This document shows positions 10,048-17,663 of a stretch of 26,638 nt of DNA, piece by piece. Positions within the stretch are counted from its first letter, which is position 1; every line of letters starts with the position of its first letter. This stretch comes from JAXGQD01 sp964574395 (GTDB lineage: Bacteria; Bacillota; Clostridia; Saccharofermentanales; Fastidiosipilaceae): the NCBI GenBank assembly GCA_964574395.1, contig CAZNNL010000028.1, positions 1-26,638 of the forward strand. The letters are read 5' to 3'. A model generated the notes under the pieces. That model searched no databases. It was given only the letters and a program-made list of their open reading frames with translations, and was not told the origin of the DNA. The translations under genes were made by a program, and so were the position numbers.

Positions 10048-11505
10048 TTATTTTTTCCCAGAAAGACTCACGTCAATCGCTTCACTAACGTTGTCAACGT
10101 AGATGATTTCAGGGCTTTCAGCTAGTTTTAAGCGTTCTAGAGCTTTGCGGCTTGCACCGGGTACAACACAGGTTTTGAACCCTAAACGAAAGGCTTCATT
10201 CACGCGACGATCAATATGCGATACCACGCGCAATTCTCCAGTCAAGCCGATTTCGCCAAGCAAAATGATATGTTCCTTCACGGGTCTATCCTTCATGCTT
10301 GAGGCAAGTGCTACAGCAATCGCCAAATCTGTGGCAGTATCCTGTACTTTTAAGCCGCCCACAACATTAACAAAAACATCTTGAGCCGCCATTTTCAAGC
10401 TTATTTTATTCTCTAAAACTGCAAGGATCATCAACAAGCGCGATCGCTCAATGCCTTGTAAAGCACGCTGTGCAGAGCCATACACCGTTGGGGTAGTCAA
10501 AGCTTGCATTTCTACCAAAAGCGGTCTGGTCCCTTCCATGCAGCAACTAACTGCAGCACCGGAAACCTGTTCAGGCCGCTGGGACAACATAGCCGCAGAA
10601 GCATTAGACACAGCCATCAGCCCCATTTGCGTCATTTCAAAAATACCCAGCTCATTCGTCGCACCGAAACGATTCTTCACCGCACGTAATATGCGCAGAC
10701 TGTTATGTTGTTCGCCTTCAAAATACAAAACACTATCAACCATGTGTTCCAAAACGCGCGGCCCAGCTAAGGCGCCATCCTTCGTCACATGGCCAACCAA
10801 AACAATCGTGGTACCCAAATGTTTGGCTAAACGCAGCAAACCGGCTGTCACATCACGTACTTGACTGACAGACCCAGGTGCCGCTTGAAGTTCTTCGGAA
10901 TACAAAGTTTGAATGGAGTCGATAATACATAAATCGGGGCGTAAACTGACGATGGTTTCTGCTATTCTTTCAAAGCATATTTCTGGCAAAAGTTTAATTC
11001 CCTTACCACGCACCTCTAAACGCTCCGCGCGCAACTTAATCTGCTGCGGGGATTCTTCACCCGAAACATAAAGCACAGGTCCGGTGAATTTTTGGCTAGC
11101 ACAGACTTGCAAAAGCAAAGTCGACTTCCCAATACCAGGGTCACCACCAACCAAAATCAACGAACCTTCTACAAAGCCTCCACCTAGAACGCGGTCAAGT
11201 TCGGGGATGCCTGAGGCGATGCGTTTGCCCTGCGCTCCGCTGATGGAGTCTAAATCCATTAACTTATTCTTTTCTCGAGACGAAACCTTGCTGCCAGTTG
11301 TTTTGTCAGACTTGCGTTCCGCGTCATCCATCAGGTTTCCAAGCCAACCGTGGTGTTGGATTTGGGCAGCGGCAGCCTTGCCACCCGTGGCTCTCCGTTC
11401 TTCAACGAAAGTGTTCCAAGCACTACAAGAAGGACAGCGGCCGAGATAGCCGGAGCTTTCGTAGCCGCAATCGGAGCAAAAGTAGTGGGAGCTTGTTTTT
11501 GCCAT
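10048..11505 (-). CDS. radA: DNA repair protein RadA (Sms)
   Basis: RecA-like helicase that processes branched recombination intermediates; in competent bacteria it also aids integration of incoming single-stranded DNA. It has a zinc finger with Cys10, Cys13, Cys24 and Cys27, Walker A GGDPGIGKST at 120-129, the RadA-specific KNRFG at 277-281, and a C-terminal Lon-like domain. Length 485 residues is slightly above the usual 450-460; the excess lies in a linker after the zinc finger (about 35-90). ATG 11505 begins seven bases after the xth stop. Confidence 0.97.
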   Translation of the reverse strand: MAKTSSHYFCSDCGYESSGYLGRCPSCSAWNTFVEERRATGGKAAAAQIQHHGWLGNLMDDAERKSDKTTGSKVSSREKNKLMDLDSISGAQGKRIASGIPELDRVLGGGFVEGSLILVGGDPGIGKSTLLLQVCASQKFTGPVLYVSGEESPQQIKLRAERLEVRGKGIKLLPEICFERIAETIVSLRPDLCIIDSIQTLYSEELQAAPGSVSQVRDVTAGLLRLAKHLGTTIVLVGHVTKDGALAGPRVLEHMVDSVLYFEGEQHNSLRILRAVKNRFGATNELGIFEMTQMGLMAVSNASAAMLSQRPEQVSGAAVSCCMEGTRPLLVEMQALTTPTVYGSAQRALQGIERSRLLMILAVLENKISLKMAAQDVFVNVVGGLKVQDTATDLAIAVALASSMKDRPVKEHIILLGEIGLTGELRVVSHIDRRVNEAFRLGFKTCVVPGASRKALERLKLAESPEIIYVDNVSEAIDVSLSGKK

Positions 11506-11512
11506 AAAACGC

Positions 11513-12265
11513 CTACTTAATCGTCAGCGAAACCGGACAGTGATCCGACCCGTAGATATCGTCATGTATCTTGGCTTCCACGAGACGATCCTTCAGCGCT
11601 TCCGAAACAACAAAATAGTCAATTCTCCAGCCTGCGTTGCGTGCACGTGCGTTCGTGCGATAGGACCACCAAGTGTAAGCCTCCGTTTTATCAGGTTCAA
11701 AATGCCTAAAAGTATCAATGAAACCCGCAGCCAAAAGATCCGTGAATTTCGCACGTTCTTCGTCCGAGAAGCCCGCGCTCTTGCGATTGCTCGCAGGGTT
11801 CGCCAAATCAATCGGGGTATGGGCGACATTCAGGTCACCACAAACGATGACCGGTTTTGTCTTTTCCAACTTTTTCAAATACGTCAGAAACGCTTCTTCC
11901 CAAGTACAACGATATGGCAGGCGCTTCAAGCCATCTTGTGAATTCGGCGTGTATACGGTAATTAGGTAAAAATCCTCATACTCGAGGGTAATGACACGTC
12001 CTTCTTGATCGTGTTCGTCTTCACCAATACCTAAATGCACGGATAAGGCAGGTTTTTTGGCAAAAATAGCCGTCCCCGAATAACCTTTCTTTACGGCATA
12101 ATTCCAATACTCATGGTAACCGCTGAGGTCCATTTCCACTTGGCCAGCCTGAAGTTTCGTTTCCTGCAGACAAAAAAAGTCTGCGTCCAGTTCATCAAAA
12201 GCATCGAGAAATCCTTTTTGCAAGATGGCTCTTAAGCCGTTAACGTTCCAAGAAACAAATTTCAT
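11513..12265 (-). CDS. xth: Exodeoxyribonuclease III / AP endonuclease
   Basis: Metal-dependent exonuclease III family enzyme that cuts at abasic sites and trims 3' ends in base excision repair. It begins MKFVSWNVNGLRA (Asn7) and carries LQETKL with metal-binding Glu35, GDLNVAHTPIDL and the C-terminal SDHCPVSL. Length 250 residues is standard. The start ATG overlaps the marR stop (ATGA), so it is translated together with marR. The symbol exoA would be equally suitable. Confidence 0.95.
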   Translation of the reverse strand: MKFVSWNVNGLRAILQKGFLDAFDELDADFFCLQETKLQAGQVEMDLSGYHEYWNYAVKKGYSGTAIFAKKPALSVHLGIGEDEHDQEGRVITLEYEDFYLITVYTPNSQDGLKRLPYRCTWEEAFLTYLKKLEKTKPVIVCGDLNVAHTPIDLANPASNRKSAGFSDEERAKFTDLLAAGFIDTFRHFEPDKTEAYTWWSYRTNARARNAGWRIDYFVVSEALKDRLVEAKIHDDIYGSDHCPVSLTIK

Positions 12266-12723
12266 TTACAATCCTCTTTCTTTTCCCAAGTTCTCAATTG
12301 GTTCAGTTTTTCTATCATCATAAGCTTTTCCGGCTCTGTGTAAATCGCTAAGTATTCTTCAAGAATTGCGAGCTGTTTCGGAAAAACTTGTGCCGTTAGC
12401 GCACGTCCCTCATCAGACAAGGATATCAAATAGGCGCGTTTATCATCCGGGTCTTGCAAACGCTTGACCAGACCCTGCTTTTCTAAGTTTCTAATAACAA
12501 CCGTCAGGTTTCCGGATGTAGCCAGAATTTTTGACATAATTTGGCAAATATTTAAATCGCCTTTGTGATAAAGCGCTTCAAGCACCGCAAATTGTGAGAG
12601 CGTTAAGCCATGTTCCATCGTGATTTTCGCCACTTCGCGCTGAAGAAATATCGCGGCCCGTTGCAAGCGAACAAAAAGAGATAAATCAGTATCAGCGGAT
12701 TGACCATAGGATTTTTTAGACAT
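12262..12723 (-). CDS. MarR-family transcriptional regulator
   Basis: A 153-residue winged-helix regulator. A central HTH (LTLSQFAVLEALYHKGDLNICQIM, in part) is followed by the wing with the DPDDKRAYLISLSDEGR motif that marks MarR proteins. ATG 12723 has GGAGG nine bases upstream. It is first in a run with xth, radA, ispD and rsmE, with a 4-bp overlap to xth. That position suggests it may control this repair gene set or itself; the effector is unknown. Confidence 0.92.
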   Translation of the reverse strand: MSKKSYGQSADTDLSLFVRLQRAAIFLQREVAKITMEHGLTLSQFAVLEALYHKGDLNICQIMSKILATSGNLTVVIRNLEKQGLVKRLQDPDDKRAYLISLSDEGRALTAQVFPKQLAILEEYLAIYTEPEKLMMIEKLNQLRTWEKKEDCK

Positions 12724-12747
12724 CGTTTAGTCCTCCGTTCGCAATAA

Positions 12748-12776
12748 AGTATCTCAAATTAGTGATTGTTTTTCAA
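12748..12776 (-). promoter_or_regulatory. Sigma-A-type promoter for the marR-xth-radA run
   Basis: On the minus strand TTGAAA (12771-12776) and GATACT (12748-12753) are separated by exactly 17 bases. The -10 lies 24 bases before the marR start codon. The AT-rich interval includes CAATCACTAATTTGAG, which could hold a MarR operator, but I see no clean palindrome. Confidence 0.6.
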
Positions 12777-12840
12777 GCATCAGAACTCCGGTAGCAAGCT
12801 CCCGATTATCTTGCATCACCACTCAACTGGAGCATAAAGC

Positions 12841-13380
12841 CTATAGGGGAAACAATGGCAACTCTTCCAAGAAGATGATGTCGCTTCGTTCTGCAGCGTC
12901 CCCTTCGGCAAGGATAGCGGCTTTCGCTACTACTTCTCCCCCTGCTTTAGCAATAAGTTTTTCGAGGGCTTTGAGGGATTCACCCGTTGAAATAACGTCG
13001 TCAATAATTGCGACGCGTTTGCCTTTTACGCGATCGACGTCTTCTTTTGCCAAGAACAATTTTTGTGATTTAGCCGTTGTGATAGAGTCCACCTCAACGC
13101 TGAACGGATCTTCCATGTAGACTTTGACACTCTTGCGCGCCACCACATAGCGGTCAATTTTCAGCAAACGACTAATTTCGTAAACAAGTGGAATACCTTT
13201 GGCCTCAGCAGTAACAATCACATCAATTTCAGGCAAACGTTTCACTAACTCAGGTGCAGTCTTTTCCACAAGCTCGGCATCACCAAGGATAACGAAACTT
13301 GCAATAGCCAAATTGTCAGCAATATTGATTATCGGAAGTTGGCGTGTTAGTCCAGCAATTTGTAAGTCATAGTATTTCAT
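12841..13380 (-). CDS. Purine phosphoribosyltransferase (APRT/XPRT-like)
   Basis: Cytosolic phosphoribosyltransferase joining a nucleobase to PRPP. The PRPP-binding motif RVAIIDDVISTGES is at residues 122-134 of 179, preceded by an APRT/PyrE-like fold (VTAEAKGIPLVYEISR). ATG 13380 has AGGAG six bases upstream; the frame extends further upstream only into the permease gene. It lies 22 bp after a purine-type permease, so it probably salvages the imported base. Whether adenine, xanthine or guanine is the substrate cannot be decided. Confidence 0.88.
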   Translation of the reverse strand: MKYYDLQIAGLTRQLPIINIADNLAIASFVILGDAELVEKTAPELVKRLPEIDVIVTAEAKGIPLVYEISRLLKIDRYVVARKSVKVYMEDPFSVEVDSITTAKSQKLFLAKEDVDRVKGKRVAIIDDVISTGESLKALEKLIAKAGGEVVAKAAILAEGDAAERSDIIFLEELPLFPL

Positions 13381-13402
13381 AGCGTACTCCTGTTTTCTTA
13401 AT

Positions 13403-14500
13403 TTAAATAATCCCAGATTCAAACAAGTAGCGTAGCAATGTGCCCGATACGAGACCGAAGAAGGGGTCCGTACCTGCCGTGACAACCAAAGTCACACCCG
13501 CCACAATCGCATTGCCCGGAATTTGTCCCGCGAACGCAAGACCAGCATTGGTAGGCACGGTCACAACGGCGCCTAAGATGAATAAAAAGCCATAAATCGA
13601 TTCACTCGGTACGTATTTGCCAATTTTTGGCAAAAGTCTCAAAAACAAGATTGCCGCCATAATCAGCATCATAATGACACCTGCGAGTACAGGTTGCGGT
13701 GCCGCTGCCGTTGCAGAAATAATCGCTTCAACCGGGCCGCCACCAAAGAGTCCACTCACTGCATCAGCTAAACCAGAATAAACCGTTAAGTGGTCAATGT
13801 TGGCAGTGTATTGTCCACCTGTCATGCTAGCCGTGATGCTACCGAAAGCGATATTGGCTCCGATGGTCAGACAAGCCAAGGCTAGCGCACCGCGCAAAAC
13901 ATTGAGATTAAAAGTAGGCTTGACCAGCTTGATTTTCTTCACCTCGTCAATGATGCCACCGCCAATGTCTTGTTTAGCGATTTTGGCGACGATACTTGAA
14001 ATAACAACTGAAGCAACGATAGTTAGTACGAGGTCTCTACCAAATAAGAAATAGACGACAACTGCACTGGCTATGGAGACGGCGGTGACAAGCTTATTCT
14101 TTTTTAGACCGTCTAGGGCTATTTTTGCCAAAAGTATACCGACACCAGCCATCATAGCATTGATAACCGTTTCTCCCGCTAAGTTGACAATGTAAGTCAA
14201 AGTACCCGTGAGGCCAAGTGCGACCATCAAGAGCCCCGCATAGAGAATCATCGACAGACGCTCACGCAAGTTCTTGCCCATTGTGCCCGCCAGAACAATA
14301 GTCTCCGCTTGGAACGAAATCGGCGCGACAGATCCCAGAGCCATGCACGCGACCGCACCAATTACAAAGCCGATACCGGTTGGGATGCTGGCAAAACCAT
14401 ACGACAAAGCCAGTAAGCCCTGCGGAATCCCATTCAGCACAACACCCAAAGCCGCCAAGATATCGCTCAGCAGCTCACTAAAAGTAAACGTTAAATCCAT
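13403..14500 (-). CDS. NCS2-type nucleobase permease
   Basis: Polytopic inner-membrane protein of about 365 residues, nearly all hydrophobic with short polar loops, and with a GGGPVEAIISATAAAPQPVL segment typical of the helix-breaking substrate region in xanthine/guanine/uracil permeases. It is shorter than most AzgA or PbuG proteins (about 430). I choose ATG 14500, which has GAGG close upstream; a TTG at 14524 is an alternative. The downstream phosphoribosyltransferase supports purine uptake. No purine riboswitch was recognised in the leader. Confidence 0.85.
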   Translation of the reverse strand: MDLTFTFSELLSDILAALGVVLNGIPQGLLALSYGFASIPTGIGFVIGAVACMALGSVAPISFQAETIVLAGTMGKNLRERLSMILYAGLLMVALGLTGTLTYIVNLAGETVINAMMAGVGILLAKIALDGLKKNKLVTAVSIASAVVVYFLFGRDLVLTIVASVVISSIVAKIAKQDIGGGIIDEVKKIKLVKPTFNLNVLRGALALACLTIGANIAFGSITASMTGGQYTANIDHLTVYSGLADAVSGLFGGGPVEAIISATAAAPQPVLAGVIMMLIMAAILFLRLLPKIGKYVPSESIYGFLFILGAVVTVPTNAGLAFAGQIPGNAIVAGVTLVVTAGTDPFFGLVSGTLLRYLFESGII

Positions 14501-14535
14501 TTCCTCTACCACTCTCTTTTTCAAATGATGGACTC

Positions 14536-14564
14536 ATTCTAGCAGTCTTCTGCGATTTCAGAAA
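14536..14564 (-). promoter_or_regulatory. Possible promoter for the permease gene
   Basis: On the minus strand TAGAAT (14536-14541) is preceded at 17 bases by TTTCTG (14559-14564). The -10 is good, the -35 weak. A start near 14529 would leave a short leader and favours the ATG at 14500. Confidence 0.35.
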
Positions 14565-14605
14565 TGATTTAACGTTAGCTTTCGCTTGTGCTTTTCTGCT
14601 TTTTT

Positions 14606-14658
14606 GGGGGCCGCAGCACGCTGTGCCAAATTAGTCGCAAATTTGGCATGCCGACCCC
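14606..14658. other. Long imperfect hairpin after the SorC regulator
   Basis: TGCCAAATT (14624-14632) pairs perfectly with AATTTGGCA (14640-14648) around a 7-base loop. Outer GGGG and CCCC blocks (14607-14610 and 14655-14658) extend the structure. There is a run of six T on the plus side before the structure and none after it in the direction of the regulator transcript, so it is not a standard terminator for that gene. Confidence 0.6.
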
Positions 14659-14660
14659 AA

Positions 14661-15545
14661 CTAACTCAACAAAGCTTTCGCCAATTTATCGTCGATAATT
14701 AAAGTTGTTATGCAACCCAAATGCAAAGCCCCACCAAGCGCAAGAGCCTTCTCCGCACCTTCCGCGACGACCATAAGATGTTTCAAGTTACTTAACTCGC
14801 CCACACTCAAACCAACAATTTGATTTTCAATTGCTTCGTCAACAATACGACCGTTGCGGTCAAAAAAATGTCCCATCATCGAACCGACTGCACCTTTATG
14901 CCGTAGTAGTCTGATATGTTCTGCGCTAAGAAAGTCTGACCAGATGTTGTGTTTTGCGCCTAAAGCTCCAACGCTCGCGATGACTAGGTCGGTCTTTCTC
15001 GCCTCTGCCAATACGTTGGCGATTAAAGGTTCATTTAGCAAATAGCGTCTCGCAATTTCATTGTTCACATACATGGGTGCATAGAGCTGACTGAAAGAAC
15101 TCTCAAACTTATCTGCCAAAATGTGAATTGCAGCCGGGGAGTCGAAATCATAACGCCCGTCTTCACTTGCCATACCTTTGACTTGAACGAACTTTAAATT
15201 CAAACCACCTACGCCATTAATATGTCTACTAATAGCAGAAACGGTTTGTCCGGATGAGACACCGATACGCATAGCTGGCTTCAAATGTCGTTCAATATGT
15301 CTTGCGGCAAAACGCGTCACACTCTCGAAAGCAGGCTCACCACCCTCCAAAGCATACTCTGTTCTTAACACTAAACAATTTTTCAACCCATATCGTTTAC
15401 AAATCGATTCTTCTAAATCAGACATACGCACATAGGGAAAATTGATGCGTATTTCAACTACACCTGTATCCTGAGCACGTTGCAATAGTCTCGAGACTTT
15501 TGACCTAGAGAAAAACAACTTGCTTGCAATATCTTCTTGAGACAT
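14661..15545 (-). CDS. SorC-family sugar-responsive regulator (main part)
   Basis: DNA-binding regulator with a sugar-phosphate effector domain. This frame has MSQEDIASKLFFSRSKVSRL, the recognition half of the SorC helix-turn-helix, then a NagB/RpiA-like sensor domain (GVSSGQTVSAI, VQVKGM, ASVGALG and VVAEGAEKALA). It lacks the first helix normally present. That helix is encoded just upstream in another frame (15541-15622), and one added A in a run of six would join them into about 320 residues, the usual family length. No ribosome site precedes the internal ATG. It is divergent from the PTS genes it probably controls. Confidence 0.85.
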   Translation of the reverse strand: MSQEDIASKLFFSRSKVSRLLQRAQDTGVVEIRINFPYVRMSDLEESICKRYGLKNCLVLRTEYALEGGEPAFESVTRFAARHIERHLKPAMRIGVSSGQTVSAISRHINGVGGLNLKFVQVKGMASEDGRYDFDSPAAIHILADKFESSFSQLYAPMYVNNEIARRYLLNEPLIANVLAEARKTDLVIASVGALGAKHNIWSDFLSAEHIRLLRHKGAVGSMMGHFFDRNGRIVDEAIENQIVGLSVGELSNLKHLMVVAEGAEKALALGGALHLGCITTLIIDDKLAKALLS

Positions 15546-15622
15546 TTTTTATTGAAATAGAGATCGGCTACACGCGCTAACAAAGTTTTTTCAGCATCAT
15601 CCATAGATATAGCTCTTTTCAT
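15541..15622 (-). pseudogene. Frame-displaced N terminus of the SorC regulator
   Basis: This frame reads MKRAISMDDAEKTLLARVAD followed by LYFNKK, the standard opening of SorC proteins (a leucine-rich helix ending in an LYY-like motif just before the HTH). It then runs out of frame at AATAAAAAATGTC. Starts are possible at 15622 or 15604; the latter has an AAAAGAG site. The break is a single-base shift at a six-A run: a real mutation, a programmed slip or a sequencing error. Confidence 0.75.
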
Positions 15623-15865
15623 CGTGATACAGAAATGATACGACGTTTTGCCAGCCAAAACCTGTACTAAAACACGTTGTAAAATTTATTTAGCATTTGT
15701 AACAATACCAACATGTAGAAATTGGCTAAATTCCCAAACCCAATGAGAATATGTGCAAAGGAAAACCGAACAGTATGAAAGCTTGTGCTAGTTTTATAAA
15801 TCAATTGCCTAGCTCCATCTTGGCTCTATATGATTTGCTTAAGTACTCAAAACAGGAGGTAGAAT
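15623..15865. promoter_or_regulatory. Divergent control region between the SorC gene and the PTS genes
   Basis: A 243-bp AT-rich gap with no gene. It contains two direct TTGTAA motifs (within TTGTAAAATT and TTGTAACAAT near 15680-15712), which are candidate regulator sites. A weak plus-strand promoter is possible: TTGGCT at 15722-15727, 17 bases, GAGAAT at 15745-15750. A strong AGGAGGT at 15854-15860 precedes the IIC gene. The operator assignment is inference. Confidence 0.4.
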
Positions 15866-17281
15866 ATGGAAATCCTAAATCAAATTTGGGAAGTGTTTTT
15901 CAACAACGTGCTAGCCAAACCAGCAATTTTTATCGGTTTAATTGTTGTGCTCGGTTACATCTTATTGAAAAAGAAGTGGTACGAAGTCATTGCGGGCTTC
16001 ATCAAAGCTGCAGTTGGCTACATGATTTTACAGGTCGGTGCGCGAAATCTTTTGGGTAGTGTTAACCCACTCATCGAAGCAATAAAAGAAAAATGGAATC
16101 TCAACGCGGTTGTTATTGATCCAAACTTCGGTCTCTCAGCTTCGACAAAAGCACTTGAGAGCATTGGTGAAAGCCTTTCCATGGCTATGATTTCACTCTT
16201 GGTCGCATTTATCTGGAATATTCTTCTAGTTGCACTCCGAAAGTACAGCAAAGTCCGTACACTTTTCACTACGGGCCACATCATGGTCAAGCAAGCGGCT
16301 GTAGCAACCTGGATTATTTATCTACTCGTCCCTCAACTACGCGGCGTAGCAGGCGTTATTGCTACCGGCATATTGTGTGGAACATACTGGGCTGTCGGTT
16401 CCAACATGACGGTTGAAGCAACCAATGATTTGACTGACAATGCTGGTTTTGCCATAGGACATCAACAAATGTTTGGTGTGTGGTTCGCTGATCGTTTCTC
16501 TCATAAGATTGGCAAAAAAGAAAAAGGCGTCGATGACTTCAAGCTCGGTGGCGCTTTCAAATTATTAGACGATTATACCGTTTCAACTACACTCATCATG
16601 GGTGTGTTCTTCAGTATTATCATCCTCATAATTGGTGCCCCAACATTACGAGAAATCGATTCAGCTTTTTCAAAAGACACGTCGTTCCCACTTTATATTT
16701 TTGAGAAAGCGGCTTCTTTTGCCGTAAACCTTACCATCCTTAAAACTGGTGTTCGCATGTTCGTCAGCGAATTGGTCACATCATTTGATGGTATCTCTTC
16801 ATCCGTCCTAAAAGGCTCAGTTCCAGCAGTAGACTGCGCCGCTACCTACGGTTTTGGCTCACCTAATGCCATTACCCTCGGCTTTATGTTCGGTGCCATC
16901 GGTCAAGCACTGGCTATCGCACTTCTGATTATCACAAAGAATCCAATCCTCATTATCCCCGGTTTCGTGCCCTTGTTTTATGACAACGCCACGATCGGTT
17001 TATATGCCAACAATAAAGGTGGTTTTAAAGCGTTGGTCGCTATGTGTCTTAGCTCGGGTGTACTCCAAGTCATCGGAAGCGCAGCAGCCATAGCACTCTT
17101 CCAAATGGCTCCTTTTGGTGGCTATGTCGGAAACTTAGACTGGGCTACCGCTTGGCCAGTATTTGGATTCATCATTAAACATCTTTCAGTAATTGGTGTC
17201 GTGCTAGTTATCGTCTTGATGCTAATCATTCCCCAGCTGCAATATCGTAAAAACAAGGAAAAATATTTCGAACAAAGCTAA
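15866..17281 (+). CDS. ulaA: PTS ascorbate-type transporter, IIC component (UlaA/SgaT family)
   Basis: Membrane channel of a phosphotransferase system. The 471 residues form about ten membrane spans. Characteristic parts include GYILLKKKWYEVIAGFIKA near the N terminus, NMTVEATNDLTDNAGFAIGHQQM in part (about 175-197) and NPILIIPGFVPLFYDNATIGL in part. The family imports L-ascorbate in E. coli, but UlaA-type transporters carry other sugars too. It is followed by IIB and a sulfatase, so a sulfated or acidic sugar is plausible here. The start has AGGAGGT five bases upstream. Confidence 0.92.
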   Translation: MEILNQIWEVFFNNVLAKPAIFIGLIVVLGYILLKKKWYEVIAGFIKAAVGYMILQVGARNLLGSVNPLIEAIKEKWNLNAVVIDPNFGLSASTKALESIGESLSMAMISLLVAFIWNILLVALRKYSKVRTLFTTGHIMVKQAAVATWIIYLLVPQLRGVAGVIATGILCGTYWAVGSNMTVEATNDLTDNAGFAIGHQQMFGVWFADRFSHKIGKKEKGVDDFKLGGAFKLLDDYTVSTTLIMGVFFSIIILIIGAPTLREIDSAFSKDTSFPLYIFEKAASFAVNLTILKTGVRMFVSELVTSFDGISSSVLKGSVPAVDCAATYGFGSPNAITLGFMFGAIGQALAIALLIITKNPILIIPGFVPLFYDNATIGLYANNKGGFKALVAMCLSSGVLQVIGSAAAIALFQMAPFGGYVGNLDWATAWPVFGFIIKHLSVIGVVLVIVLMLIIPQLQYRKNKEKYFEQS

Positions 17282-17296
17282 AATAATATTCAAAGC

Positions 17297-17336
17297 ACTA
17301 TAGTGGGTCGATGCTTTTTTAGTATTCGACCCTAGT
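17297..17336 (+). other. Intercistronic hairpin between IIC and IIB genes
   Basis: GGGTCGA (17305-17311) pairs with TCGACCC (17326-17332) around 14 bases; ACTA and TAGT extend the stem with a bulge. No U-run follows, so it more likely marks mRNA processing or stability than termination. It could let the IIC and IIB messages differ in level. Confidence 0.6.
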
Positions 17337-17353
17337 ATTAAAAGGAGAAAATT

Positions 17354-17638
17354 ATGAAAGTATTAGTCGCATGTGGAGCCGGTATGGGTTCTTCTCAGGT
17401 CATCAAAATGACGGCTCAAAAAGTGTTAAAAACACTAGGCGTAGATGCCAATATTACACACACAGCCATTGACGAAGCACGTAGCATTGCTAAACAGTAC
17501 GATCTGGTAATCGTCAACGAGCGCTTCCTCGAAACACTTCCCGAAGGCGCTAAGGCAATCGGCCTAAAAAACCTTCTGGATAAAACAGAACTCAAAGAAA
17601 AATTATTAGCAGCTGGTATCGGACAGGACAATGAATAA
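17354..17638 (+). CDS. ulaB: PTS ascorbate-type transporter, IIB component (UlaB/SgaB family)
   Basis: Small cytosolic phosphocarrier of 94 residues. The phosphorylated cysteine is Cys7 in VLVACGAGMGSSQ, the conserved loop of lactose/ascorbate-type IIB domains. The start follows AGGAG (AAAAGGAGAAAATT). No IIA gene is adjacent: the next gene is a sulfatase. The IIA partner must come from elsewhere or from a shared protein. Confidence 0.92.
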   Translation: MKVLVACGAGMGSSQVIKMTAQKVLKTLGVDANITHTAIDEARSIAKQYDLVIVNERFLETLPEGAKAIGLKNLLDKTELKEKLLAAGIGQDNE

Positions 17639-17663
17639 TCCTGCACGGGAAAGGGATAGGAAA

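Noticed and set aside
14501..14605. Purine riboswitch before the permease gene
   Set aside because: The conserved loop sequences of the purine aptamer are not found in the short leader.
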